Part shown: in pieces, positions 1-6,252 of the stretch
Layout of the letters: the number at the start of each line of letters is the position of its first letter
Position numbering within the stretch: the first letter of the stretch is position 1
Translations under genes and position numbers: made by a program
DNA from: Thermoproteota archaeon
GTDB lineage: Archaea > Thermoproteota > Methanomethylicia > Culexarchaeales > Culexmicrobiaceae
Direction: 5' to 3'
Length of the DNA stretch: 9,686 bases
NCBI GenBank assembly: GCA_003650625.1
Contig: QMQW01000009.1
Coordinates: 1 to 9,686 of the forward strand
Notes under the pieces: generated by a model
Database searches by the model: none
Told to the model about the DNA's origin: nothing
Seen by the model: only the letters and a program-made list of their open reading frames with translations

Positions 1-2
1 AT

Positions 3-359
3 GCCGTAAAGCTGTGGAGGAAGTTCAAAGTCCCATTGGTGATCGTAAGCAAGGACAAGCCTAATAATAGGGAGGTTCTAAGCGCCCTTCAAAAACACTT
101 CAGCGACTGGAGGGTGAGGTGGAAAATTATAGAGAGAGTAATTGAAGCCTCCAAGGGAATACATATGGTGCAAGTTAAACCTGAAGAAAACCCCCTATAC
201 GTGGAAGTTATCGGCACGACGCTGAGTGAGGCAGAGGAATTTTTGCGGAAAATCACAGTTTGGGGGAGAACCCCGGAGCCTCTAAGAATTGCAAACATCA
301 TAGCTAAGGGGCTTTCCCCCGCGTACTTCACCTTAAAAAATAAATTCCACTCCAATTAA
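3..359 (+). CDS. DUF99 / UPF0215 family protein (endonuclease dU-like), 5' end outside window
   Basis: The reading frame is open from the left edge (GCC GTA AAG...) and closes with TAA at 357-359, so only the C-terminal ~118 residues are present. The segment PLVIVSKDKPN, a following HFSDWRVRWKIIERV stretch and the closing TPEPLRIANIIAKGL match my memory of the archaeal DUF99 family (about 190 residues), which is related to endonuclease V and has been described as endonuclease dU. The RNase H-like catalytic part would lie mostly upstream, so activity cannot be judged here. TTG at 36 is only an internal codon, not the start, because the family pattern continues upstream of it. tRNA-Thr begins 17 bp after the stop in the same direction. 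Family assignment is from recalled motifs; confidence moderate to good. Confidence 0.72.
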   Translation, partial: AVKLWRKFKVPLVIVSKDKPNNREVLSALQKHFSDWRVRWKIIERVIEASKGIHMVQVKPEENPLYVEVIGTTLSEAEEFLRKITVWGRTPEPLRIANIIAKGLSPAYFTLKNKFHSN

Positions 360-376
360 CCTATATTGCTGGAGGA

Positions 377-463
377 GCCCCGGTAGCTCAGCGGTAGAGC
401 GGCGGCCTTGTAACAATGCAGGAAAGCCGTTGGTCGCGGGTTCAAATCCCGCCCGGGGCTCCA
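377..463 (+). tRNA. tRNA-Thr (anticodon TGT) with a 12-nt intron; CCA encoded
   Basis: All arms fold. The acceptor GCCCCGG (377-383) pairs with CCGGGGC (453-459). The D stem is GCTC/GAGC (386-389, 397-400). The anticodon stem GCGGC (402-406) pairs with GCCGT (426-430). The T stem GCGGG/CCCGC (436-440, 448-452) closes the TTCAAAT loop. The spliced anticodon loop is CTTGTAA with anticodon TGT at 409-411. The discriminator is T460, the base usual for archaeal threonine tRNAs, and CCA (461-463) is genomically encoded. The anticodon stem closes properly only if 413-424 is removed as an intron at the canonical position 37/38. It lies 17 bp after the DUF99 stop codon. Confidence 0.95.
413..424 (+). 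other. Minimal tRNA intron with complete bulge-helix-bulge
   Basis: The 12-nt intron follows position 37 (A412). The splicing motif can be drawn base by base. The anticodon stem is followed by a four-pair helix C407-G422, T408-G421, T409-A420, G410-C419. The 5' bulge is T411-A412-A413, cut after the second base. The 3' bulge is A423-A424-A425, also cut after the second base. The inner part is only C414-G418 closing a three-base loop. This is the substrate of the archaeal EndA endonuclease. Confidence 0.9.
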
Positions 464-617
464 AAAATTATCTTAAGTTTCCTCTATAGAACTGCTACAG
501 CTGAATTCATTCTTTAGAAGCAATAATATCTATTGTTACCGGATTCGTAGAAATCGGTTACTCAAAAGAAGAGAAGGGTTAGCTCGTTTCTCCCTAAATT
601 CTGGCCACTATACAAAT

Positions 618-629
618 AATCTTAAGATT
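618..629. repeat. Perfect 12-bp palindrome AATCTTAAGATT
   Basis: The 12 bases equal their own reverse complement. The related sequence ATTATCTTAAG follows tRNA-Thr about 150 bp upstream. It could be a binding site for a dimeric regulator of the NifX-like gene, but AT-rich palindromes of this size also occur by chance; no regulator is encoded nearby. Confidence 0.3.
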
Positions 630-704
630 TTTATGAAAAAATTAAAAAGACATTTAGATCTGGGCAGGGAGCTCCAACAGCAATTTCCAAATTAGCGATA
701 AATT

Positions 705-712
705 CTTAAATA
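705..712 (+). promoter_or_regulatory. Putative TATA box of the NifX-like gene
   Basis: CTTAAATA centred near 708 would place the start of transcription near 735. That is downstream of the GTG at 718, which argues against that codon as the translation start, and leaves a leader of about 28 nt before the ATG at 763 (or a leaderless start at ATG 733). Sequence pattern only. Confidence 0.35.
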
Positions 713-762
713 ATTAAGTGCAATTGCACAAAATGGTGCTCAGATTGGATAAGAGTAGGAAA

Positions 763-1089
763 ATGGTTGTTGCAATCCCATCATTTGGGGAGGGCGGATT
801 GGAGGATAAGGTTTCAAATGTCTTCGGAAGAGCTCCATCATTCACCATAGTCGAAGTTAAGGAGGGAAAAGTGAAGGAAGTTAAAGTGCTTAAGAACCCC
901 GTGCTTTCCTACTCCCATGGCGTTGGGCCAATAGTAGCTAAGATGCTCATAGACTCGGGGATAAATGCTGTAATTGCCCGGGAAATTGGGCCGACCGTTA
1001 CATCCATACTGGAGCAGCACGGCATATTGATATTTAAGGTAAAGCGAGAAGTGACTGTTGAGGAAGCCCTAAATGAAATTTTAAGTTGA
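763..1089 (+). CDS. NifX/NafY-fold (dinitrogenase Fe-Mo cofactor biosynthesis domain) small protein
   Basis: The 108-residue product is a single domain of the NifB/NifX/NafY family (PF02579 type): an opening VVAIPS strand, GGLEDKVSNVFGRAPSFTIV at residues 11-30, then a GVGPIVAKMLIDSGINAVIA region and IGPTVTSILEQHGI. Members in non-nitrogen-fixing archaea (MTH1175-like) are stand-alone proteins of unclear role, thought to handle iron-sulfur or related metal clusters; no nif genes are seen here. The start at ATG 763 is chosen because the family begins with this strand and TAGGA precedes it. ATG 733 and GTG 718 are in frame and would add 10 or 15 residues without homology. The product has no cysteine, so any cluster binding would not be through its own thiolates. 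It stands alone between two tRNA genes. Confidence 0.85.
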   Translation: MVVAIPSFGEGGLEDKVSNVFGRAPSFTIVEVKEGKVKEVKVLKNPVLSYSHGVGPIVAKMLIDSGINAVIAREIGPTVTSILEQHGILIFKVKREVTVEEALNEILS

Positions 1090-1156
1090 CTTAGGTGATA
1101 AGGGACTGGCAAAGAAGTGCACTTGCGGAGTGCTGAATAGCTGCAAGGCAATATAG

Positions 1157-1170
1157 GCAAAGTTTAAATC
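1157..1170 (+). promoter_or_regulatory. BRE/TATA promoter of tRNA-Ala
   Basis: GCAAAG (BRE-like, 1157-1162) directly precedes TTTAAATC (TATA, 1163-1170). The TATA centre lies 26-27 bp before 1193, the first base of the tRNA, which is the standard archaeal spacing. Confidence 0.75.
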
Positions 1171-1192
1171 TTAACCATCCACGATTTTTAGT

Positions 1193-1269
1193 GGGCCGGT
1201 AGCTCAGACTGGAAGAGCGCCCGCTTGGCATGCGGGAGGGCGCGGGTTCAAATCCCGCCCGGTCCACCA
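1193..1269 (+). tRNA. tRNA-Ala (anticodon GGC); CCA encoded
   Basis: The acceptor GGGCCGG (1193-1199) pairs with CCGGTCC (1259-1265). This includes the G3-U70 wobble pair (G1195-T1263) that marks alanine tRNAs. The D stem is GCTC/GAGC. The anticodon stem CCCGC/GCGGG (1220-1224, 1232-1236) carries the loop TTGGCAT with anticodon GGC at 1227-1229. The T stem GCGGG/CCCGC closes TTCAAAT. The discriminator is A1266 and CCA is encoded at 1267-1269. No intron. A good BRE/TATA element lies at the expected distance upstream. Confidence 0.97.
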
Positions 1270-1280
1270 ACAACTACTTT

Positions 1281-1295
1281 TAGCTGCTTCAGCTA
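1281..1295 (+). repeat. Short perfect hairpin after tRNA-Ala
   Basis: TAGCTG-CTT-CAGCTA forms a six-pair stem with a three-base loop 12 bp after the tRNA, preceded by ACTTT and followed by CAGCTTTTAG. A second arm, TTCAGCT (1288-1294) against AGCTGAA (1310-1316), is an alternative fold. It may help end or process the tRNA transcript, but archaeal tRNA termination usually needs only a T-rich run, so the function is uncertain. Confidence 0.3.
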
Positions 1296-1413
1296 CAGCT
1301 TTTAGTGAAAGCTGAAAGTTCTCATGAGCACTTAGCGCACATAATTGAATAGGCTTTCCGCCCATTAAATTGTCGGCTCAAATGCTTAAGTTGCAGAATC
1401 CAATTTAAGTTAT

Positions 1414-1602
1414 TTACCTCACTCGAACTCTATTGACCTTCTTGTTAGCCCAAGAATATCTTCTTATGCGACTGGATCTTCCAAATCCGCATGCTGCACA
1501 GTACTTCTTCCTAATGTGATAAGAGTGCCTTCCACATCGCCTGCAGCGTATGTGCGTTTTACGCCTACCTCTCTTGCCAAATGACGGTGTTCCTTTAGTC
1601 AT
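1414..1602 (-). CDS. rpl37e: 50S ribosomal protein eL37 (L37e)
   Basis: The 62-residue, very basic protein has the start [11 protein letters not shown] and one zinc ribbon of four cysteines: C20 and C23 (CRRC) with C35 and C38 (CAAC). The SRIRRYSW segment follows. Length and motif order match archaeal and eukaryotic eL37, a zinc-binding protein buried in 23S rRNA of the large subunit. The ATG at 1602 is preceded on the minus strand by TGGGGGAATAGTAA, a G-rich ribosome binding site. The gene starts 14 bp after the stop of the LSm gene, so the two are almost certainly co-transcribed. This LSm-eL37 pair is widely conserved in archaea. Confidence 0.97.
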   Translation of the reverse strand: MTKGTPSFGKRGRRKTHIRCRRCGRHSYHIRKKYCAACGFGRSSRIRRYSWANKKVNRVRVR

Positions 1603-1616
1603 TTACTATTCCCCCA

Positions 1617-1847
1617 TCACGTTTCGGAGGGCGATATTAAAACGACGTTGTCGCCTCTAATAATAAGTGTTCCAAGCTTCTTCGGCTCTCCACTTTCAAC
1701 TATTTCCTCAGCGTCCTCCAACACGAGGTTTAAGTGTTGATCAAAGCTCTTTAAAATTCCTCTAAGAGCTCTACCGCCCTTAAGCTTAACTAGGACAAGG
1801 CCTCCAAGAGCCTTGGATAGGACTTCAATAGTCGTAGACTCTGCCAT
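1617..1847 (-). CDS. Sm-like archaeal protein (LSm/SmAP)
   Basis: The product of 76 residues has both Sm motifs: Sm1 in the segment [20 protein letters not shown] and the NLVLEDAEE that follows, and Sm2 as [13 protein letters not shown] near the C-terminus. Archaeal LSm proteins form heptameric rings that bind U-rich RNA and take part in RNA metabolism. I place the start at ATG 1847 because GGTGAT at 1857-1852 is a perfect six-base match to the anti-SD end of archaeal 16S rRNA and sits four bases before it. GTG 1856 and ATG 1853 overlap this site and would add three residues. It is the first gene of an operon with eL37 and diverges from the PUA gene. Confidence 0.95.
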   Translation of the reverse strand: MAESTTIEVLSKALGGLVLVKLKGGRALRGILKSFDQHLNLVLEDAEEIVESGEPKKLGTLIIRGDNVVLISPSET

Positions 1848-1890
1848 TGACATCACCAGTGTCTGCTGTCATGGTAAAATAATCGCTACA

Positions 1891-1900
1891 ATTTAAAAAT
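1891..1900. promoter_or_regulatory. Shared AT core of the divergent LSm-eL37 / PUA promoters
   Basis: ATTTAAAAAT is the only strong TATA-like sequence between the two genes. Read on the plus strand (TTTAAAAA, 1892-1899) it predicts a start near 1922 for the PUA gene. Read on the minus strand (TTTTTAAA) it predicts a start near 1868 for LSm. Both leave leaders of about 20 nt that keep the ribosome binding sites. A second minus-strand candidate is ATTATTTT near 1876-1883. Confidence 0.5.
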
Positions 1901-1928
1901 AACGGTTGCTAGCTGTTAATCAGGTTTC

Positions 1929-1936
1929 GGGAGGGG
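1929..1936 (+). promoter_or_regulatory. Ribosome binding site that fixes the PUA gene start
   Basis: GGGAGGGG lies five bases before TTG 1942 and 11 before GTG 1948. It lies downstream of the TTG at 1906, so it cannot serve that codon. Confidence 0.65.
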
Positions 1937-1941
1937 CAGCG

Positions 1942-2457
1942 TTGAAAGTGAAGCACAGACACCCTTTAAGGGGGAGAGAAACAAAAAGTATTTTGCACAT
2001 GTTGAGCAAGCTGTACCCGAAGCTCTATGCTTCATTGGCGATTAGCTCCAAAAGAGTTAATGTCGAGTACATGGTTACGGATAAGGGACATGAAATCTAC
2101 TCCATAGATGGGCGCCCGGTGCTAATCAAGCTCAATGAGAACACGCTTATACCTACAATAACTGCAATGCATGTTTGCTCCGAGGACCTCCCCAAAATAG
2201 TCGTTGATCGAGGAGCAATCCCCCATATTGCTAATGGAGCTGACGTGATGGCTCCGGGAGTGGTTCGAACTGAAGGAGCATTTGAAACTGGAGATCCAGT
2301 GGCTATCGTCGATGAAATGTATCAAAAAGTTATAGCAATCGGCATTGCGCTCACATCTTCAGCCGAATTGAAGAACATCAAGAAGGGCAAGGTCGTCAAA
2401 AACCTGCACTATGTCGGCGATAGGCTGTGGAGGCTACTTCGTGAAGTGTATAGGTGA
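1942..2457 (+). CDS. PUA-domain RNA-binding protein, MCT-1/Tma20-like (DUF1947 + PUA)
   Basis: The 171-residue product has an N-terminal pre-PUA part (KVKHRHPLRGRETK...) and a C-terminal PUA domain from about residue 75. The PUA motifs include VVDRGAIPHIANGADVMAPG and a closing GKVVKNLHYVGDRLW. The ending resembles human MCT-1 (…NIHYLNDGLW), a ribosome-recycling and re-initiation partner of DENR. Archaeal members bind RNA and are presumed to act in translation, but their role is not settled. The non-AUG start TTG 1942 is preferred because the family begins MKVKHRH and the GGGAGGGG site lies just upstream. TTG 1906 would add 12 residues but lies before the predicted transcript start. The gene ends 8 bp from the fttA stop codon on the other strand. 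Confidence 0.9.
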   Translation: MKVKHRHPLRGRETKSILHMLSKLYPKLYASLAISSKRVNVEYMVTDKGHEIYSIDGRPVLIKLNENTLIPTITAMHVCSEDLPKIVVDRGAIPHIANGADVMAPGVVRTEGAFETGDPVAIVDEMYQKVIAIGIALTSSAELKNIKKGKVVKNLHYVGDRLWRLLREVYR

Positions 2458-2465
2458 GACCCCTA

Positions 2466-4379
2466 CTACTTTAGGCGAATGGTTTCCAAGTTGTGTGGAG
2501 CGTAAGCATTTACCTTAAATATTTGCTGAAATGTTTCTGCTAGATTTACAGCTTTAGCCTCCTCTCCATGGCACACTATGACTTTCTCCGGCCTTGGAGT
2601 AACTCTCTTCATGAAGCCAAGTAGCTGCCGCCTATCGCTATGCCCTGAGAATCCTTGAATTGAATGCACTCGAAGTTTCACTTGAATTATTTCGCTTTTA
2701 CCTCCTCGAGTTACTATTGGAATTTCCTTCACTCCGCTTAGAACTCTGCGTCCAAGTGTCCCCGAAATTTGATATGAAACGAATACGATTGAGTTCTTCT
2801 CGTCCGAAGCCATGAGCCTGAAGTATTCTAGTGCTGGGCCGCCTGTGAGCATTCCTGAAGTGGCAATTATTATGCAGGGGTCACCTTCCACGAGCTCCTC
2901 CCTATTAGTTCTTGGAGAGACGAGGTGAAATTCTTCTCCCATGAATGGGTTCTCATTCTTGTGAAGCATCTTCTCTCTCAATGACTTTGAAAGGTTTTCA
3001 GGATATGCCATGTGAATGGCTGTTGCTTCCTGAACCATCCCTTCAACGTAAACTGGCACCTTTGGCAGGTACTTCATAGTGAAAGCTTCATTTAACACAA
3101 GCATTATCTCCTGAGCTCTTCCAACAGATAATACTGGAATGAGCACCTTCCCTCCTCGGCTTATTGTTTGGCTGACGATTTCTATTAGCTGATGCTCAGC
3201 TTCAATTCGCTGTGGAAGAACGTCGGATGGAGCACCGTAAGTGCTCTCAATAATTAACGTCTCAACTCTAGGAAAGACGTAGGTGGCAGGCTCCAGCAGA
3301 CGCGTTCTGCCAAACTTGAAATCGCCGGTGTACACGAGGTTGTGTGCTCCTTCACCTATATGCAGGTGAACCATGGCTGAGCCCAATATGTGGCCTGAGT
3401 TATGGAAGGTTAATCTGACATCAGGCGCTATATCCGTTACCTCTCCAAAGTCCAGAGGGATAGTATGTAGCAGTGCTTCACGCACTTCCCTCATGGTATA
3501 TGGCGTCAATCCGCCCTCTCTCGCTGCTACTTCCAAGTAATCTACTTGAAGGAGGGCCATCAAATCCCTCGTGGGCTTAGTGCAGTAAACCGGCCCATCA
3601 TAACCGTACTTGAATAGGAAGGGAAGGAAGCCGCAGTGATCTAGGTGGGCATGAGAAATTACGACTGCATCAAGCCGCTCAATGTCAAATTCAGGCGCGT
3701 CAAGCCGCGGAAACTCGTTTATGGAGTATGAAACTCCTGTTTTCACGCCGCAGTCCAGCAGAATCATGCTTTCAGGTGTCTCTACGAGTATTGCTGAGCG
3801 GCCAACCTCCCTGAAGCCTCCCAGGCATGTTATGCGTATGTCGCCTGACTTAAACACAATTGGGCGGTGAATGCGGGAGCCGACGTTTCGCAAAATTTTC
3901 TTCCTGTAATTACTTTCCTGGAGAGTGAGGCTTTTAACCCAATCCAAGGTTATCGAATTCATGGGAGGCTTTCTAATAACTCTCGGCCGCCAATTGGTTT
4001 CTAAGGCTATTTGCCTTAGAGCATCACCGTGCTTAACTATAACTAGGCCTGGCTTGTCGACCTCTATGATCACTTCGCCAAAAGAGTCATCGAAGTATAT
4101 TTCTCCAACTTGAATTTCAGGTGGAATCTTCTCCTTTACAACTTCAACAACTCTATCTTGAGGTGCTCTAACCTTCGGGTCGCTTCTAACAATAATCCTC
4201 TTTTTAATTACCTTAGCTATTTTGCGGACTATGGACTCGTCTTCAATTAGGACTTTAGGGTTCGCCGAGTATATTGCTATTTCAGGGCCTTCAAATTCAA
4301 TTCTAGTGATGCGCGCATCAAGCGGAACCGTTTTCAAGATAACCTCTCTAATCATCACTAACGTATCTTCAATCACCAT
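2466..4379 (-). CDS. fttA: aCPSF1/FttA: KH-domain, metallo-beta-lactamase/beta-CASP ribonuclease and transcription termination factor
   Basis: The 637-residue protein has the full family layout: two N-terminal KH-like RNA-binding parts (about 1-70 and 70-145, with GLVIVKHGDAL at 111-121), a metallo-beta-lactamase core (about 180-390, closing after the beta-CASP insert) and a beta-CASP part (about 390-570). Metal ligands are visible: HAHLDH at 243-248, H330 in NSGHILGS, D353 in TGDFKF, E378 in IESTYG, H580 in GFSGHSD and H604 in VCHGE. The family cleaves nascent RNA after U-rich sites and terminates RNA polymerase with Spt4/5. The ATG at 4379 has GGTGGAGG a few bases upstream. It follows psmB by 38 bp, the same order seen in other archaea such as Methanothermobacter (MTH1202-MTH1203). 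No odd residues were noticed. Confidence 0.97.
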   Translation of the reverse strand: MVIEDTLVMIREVILKTVPLDARITRIEFEGPEIAIYSANPKVLIEDESIVRKIAKVIKKRIIVRSDPKVRAPQDRVVEVVKEKIPPEIQVGEIYFDDSFGEVIIEVDKPGLVIVKHGDALRQIALETNWRPRVIRKPPMNSITLDWVKSLTLQESNYRKKILRNVGSRIHRPIVFKSGDIRITCLGGFREVGRSAILVETPESMILLDCGVKTGVSYSINEFPRLDAPEFDIERLDAVVISHAHLDHCGFLPFLFKYGYDGPVYCTKPTRDLMALLQVDYLEVAAREGGLTPYTMREVREALLHTIPLDFGEVTDIAPDVRLTFHNSGHILGSAMVHLHIGEGAHNLVYTGDFKFGRTRLLEPATYVFPRVETLIIESTYGAPSDVLPQRIEAEHQLIEIVSQTISRGGKVLIPVLSVGRAQEIMLVLNEAFTMKYLPKVPVYVEGMVQEATAIHMAYPENLSKSLREKMLHKNENPFMGEEFHLVSPRTNREELVEGDPCIIIATSGMLTGGPALEYFRLMASDEKNSIVFVSYQISGTLGRRVLSGVKEIPIVTRGGKSEIIQVKLRVHSIQGFSGHSDRRQLLGFMKRVTPRPEKVIVCHGEEAKAVNLAETFQQIFKVNAYAPHNLETIRLK

Positions 4380-4417
4380 GTTGAACCTCCACCTATACCG
4401 CCTTTACGATTATTGCA

Positions 4418-5065
4418 CTACCCTTCAATCTGCTCGCAAGGCAGCTCTCGGCAGCCTTCACGAGTAATCACAACTAAGTCGAAACCCTCTCCACTTGCGG
4501 GGTCCCTCTTCATAGCAGCCTTAATCGCTCTAACTACCACTTTTAGAGCTTCATCAACGCTCATTTCAGGCTTATAGGCATCCTCCAACACCCCTAATGC
4601 AGCCGGCGATCCGGAGCCAGTCGCTATGAAAGTCTCCTCAGTTAGAGATCCGAAGGGATCCAATGAGAATAGCCTTGGTCCAGTGACATCCACTCCTCCA
4701 ACTAGCACTTGAACTATGTAGGGCAGCAGCCTCGCGCCGGCCAAGATGTTGGACAATAGAGTTGCTGCTGACTTAACTTTAATTGGCACTCCAGTCGAGT
4801 ACCTATAAAGCTTAATGTTGGAGCTCGCCACCTCCATTATCTGCTGGGCATCCGCAACCACTCCGGCCATCGTCGCAGCCAGATGCTCATCGAGCTTGAA
4901 TATCTTCTTAACTTTCTTGTGAACGATGTAGTGCCCTGCGGTGACCCTTCGATCAGCTCCAAGGATCACGCCATCACGGCAAATTACACCAACTGTAGTT
5001 GTCCCAGTAACCGCAATCTTCAGCGAAGAATCAACTTGCCCTCCTGTGAAATTAGGATGCATCAT
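4418..5065 (-). CDS. psmB: Proteasome beta subunit (20S core, catalytic)
   Basis: The 215-residue precursor has a 21-residue propeptide ending in G21, followed by the mature N-terminus T22 in GTTTVGV. In mature numbering T1, D17 (GADRR) and K33 (KKIF) are present, and the GSGSPAALGVLED region carries the conserved serine. It is therefore an active, self-processing Ntn hydrolase that forms the inner rings of the cytosolic 20S proteasome with an alpha subunit encoded elsewhere. The ATG at 5065 is preceded by GGAGGAG with six bases between, a strong ribosome binding site; the adjacent ATG at 5062 is the only close alternative. A TATA-like CTTAAATA lies at 5137-5130. The gene heads an operon with fttA and diverges from egsA. 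Confidence 0.97.
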   Translation of the reverse strand: MMHPNFTGGQVDSSLKIAVTGTTTVGVICRDGVILGADRRVTAGHYIVHKKVKKIFKLDEHLAATMAGVVADAQQIMEVASSNIKLYRYSTGVPIKVKSAATLLSNILAGARLLPYIVQVLVGGVDVTGPRLFSLDPFGSLTEETFIATGSGSPAALGVLEDAYKPEMSVDEALKVVVRAIKAAMKRDPASGEGFDLVVITREGCRELPCEQIEG

Positions 5066-5129
5066 GAAGTGCTCCTCCAGCGAAAAGTAGCTGCGCGTAA
5101 AAGCTTCGCATAAAGTGAATAGCGACGAC

Positions 5130-5137
5130 TATTTAAG
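5130..5137 (-). promoter_or_regulatory. Putative TATA box of the psmB-fttA operon
   Basis: On the minus strand the bases read CTTAAATA. The centre predicts a transcript start near 5107 and a leader of about 42 nt that contains the GGAGGAG site. No clear BRE is seen. Confidence 0.4.
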
Positions 5138-5143
5138 TGTTAC

Positions 5144-5151
5144 TTTAAATT
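5144..5151 (+). promoter_or_regulatory. Putative TATA box of egsA
   Basis: TTTAAATT predicts a transcript start near 5174 and a leader of about 16 nt before ATG 5190. It lies only seven bases from the psmB TATA element facing the other way, so the two promoters are packed back to back. Confidence 0.4.
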
Positions 5152-5189
5152 TTAGTAAGTAGTTTGAAGAGCCTTAAGGCTGTGATTAA

Positions 5190-6242
5190 ATGAGAATTCA
5201 CGAAATAAAGCTCCCCCAGGATATCGTAGTTGGCTCAGGAACGCTGAATTTAATTGCTCAAGTCTGTAAACGTCTTGGAATAGGCGAGTCTGCAGTAATC
5301 GTAACTGGACCTAAAGTTAGGAGAATTGCAGGCGATAGGGTGAAAGAAATCCTTGAAGAATCAAAGATAAATGCCACAATCCACGTTTCGGCTGAGTCGT
5401 CAATAGCTGAAGTCAATAAGGTTAGAGAGCTGGTTAGGGAAGTTAAAGCTAGAGCAGTTATAGGAGTTGGAGGAGGAAAGGCAATAGACATCGCGAAGCT
5501 CTCCGCATTCAAGGAAAACATTCCATTTATAAGCATGCCAACGGCAGCAAGCCATGATGGAATAGCTTCTCCACGTGCATCGCTAAGGGGGCTGAACGGC
5601 CCCACCTCTATGCCGGCAAAACCTCCAGTTGCCATCATAGCAGACGTGGACCTCATAATTCAAGCGCCATACAGGCTGCTCGCCAGCGGATGCGGCGACA
5701 TCATTGCTAAATTCACGGCGGTTAGAGACTGGAGGCTAGCCCATAAGCTTAGGGGAGAGTACTACGGAGATTACGCTGCGTCGCTGGCAGTTCTCTCAGC
5801 GAACATAGTGGTTAAGCATGCAGAGTACATTTCTAGGCGGATGCCGGAAAGCTTGAGGACAATTGTTGAAGCACTCATAAGCTGTGGAATTGCAATGTGC
5901 ATAGCAGGAAGTAGCAGGCCCTGCAGCGGATCGGAACACCTCTTCAGCCACGCACTCGACCTGATAGCCAAGAAGCCAGCGCTGCATGGAGAGCAGTGCG
6001 GTGTAGGAGCTATCATGATGATGTACCTTCATGGAGGAAATTGGAGGAAAATAAGAAAAACCTTAAAGATCATAGGTGCACCAACGACTGCTAAGGAGCT
6101 TGGCGTCAGCGACTACGAAATCATCAAAGCCCTAACGATAGCTCATAAAATAAGGCCTGATAGATATACTATATTAGGGGAATCTGGACTCTCATGGGAG
6201 GCTGCCGAGAAAGTTGCAAGGATCACAGGGGTTATCGAGTAG
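5190..6242 (+). CDS. egsA: sn-glycerol-1-phosphate dehydrogenase [NAD(P)+]
   Basis: The 350-residue enzyme reduces dihydroxyacetone phosphate to sn-glycerol 1-phosphate, the first committed step of archaeal membrane lipid synthesis in the cytoplasm. The nucleotide-binding motif GVGGGKAID is at 92-100, followed by FISMPTAASHDGIASP. The zinc ligands expected for this family are D170 (GCGD), H250 (SGSEH) and H266 (ALHGEQ). Length is typical for EgsA and the C-terminal helical domain is complete. The start at ATG 5190 gives the usual MRIHEIKLP beginning and is preceded by GTGAT, a partial match to the archaeal SD. The UPF0179 gene follows immediately or overlaps slightly, so the two are probably one operon. 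This gene is the clearest sign that the host is an archaeon. Confidence 0.97.
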   Translation: MRIHEIKLPQDIVVGSGTLNLIAQVCKRLGIGESAVIVTGPKVRRIAGDRVKEILEESKINATIHVSAESSIAEVNKVRELVREVKARAVIGVGGGKAIDIAKLSAFKENIPFISMPTAASHDGIASPRASLRGLNGPTSMPAKPPVAIIADVDLIIQAPYRLLASGCGDIIAKFTAVRDWRLAHKLRGEYYGDYAASLAVLSANIVVKHAEYISRRMPESLRTIVEALISCGIAMCIAGSSRPCSGSEHLFSHALDLIAKKPALHGEQCGVGAIMMMYLHGGNWRKIRKTLKIIGAPTTAKELGVSDYEIIKALTIAHKIRPDRYTILGESGLSWEAAEKVARITGVIE

Positions 6243-6252
6243 GAAGATAACA

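Larger units (their letters stand above)
464..717. other. Gene-free AT-rich intergenic stretch
   Basis: Between tRNA-Thr and the NifX-like gene I see no convincing gene. The stretch holds a perfect 12-bp palindrome at 618-629, a near-copy of its core just after tRNA-Thr (ATTATCTTAAG around 468-478), and an imperfect hairpin around 539-560 (ACC-G-GATT facing AATC-GGT). A 20-codon frame at 633-695 (starting MKKLKRH) has no ribosome binding site and no recognisable family. No box C, no tRNA fold and no T-rich terminator longer than five bases was found. Confidence 0.5.

Noticed and set aside
539..560. Hairpin ACCGGATT...AATCGGT as an RNA element
   Set aside because: The stem has a bulge and only seven pairs with no extension on either side; too weak to call.
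633..695. 20-codon plus-strand frame starting MKKLKRH
   Set aside because: It has no ribosome binding site, no recognisable family and is in AT-rich intergenic DNA; chance is the simpler reading.
1091..1273. Minus-strand open frame containing RAGFEPAPSRMPSG
   Set aside because: It is the antisense translation of tRNA-Ala; the AGFEPA string is a well-known spurious product of tRNA genes read backwards.
5258..5656. 132-codon minus-strand frame inside egsA
   Set aside because: It is fully covered by a well-recognised enzyme gene on the other strand and resembles no family.
6008..6026. TGATGATG string resembling box C
   Set aside because: It is in the egsA coding sequence (codons for consecutive methionines) and no partner D, C' or stem is found.
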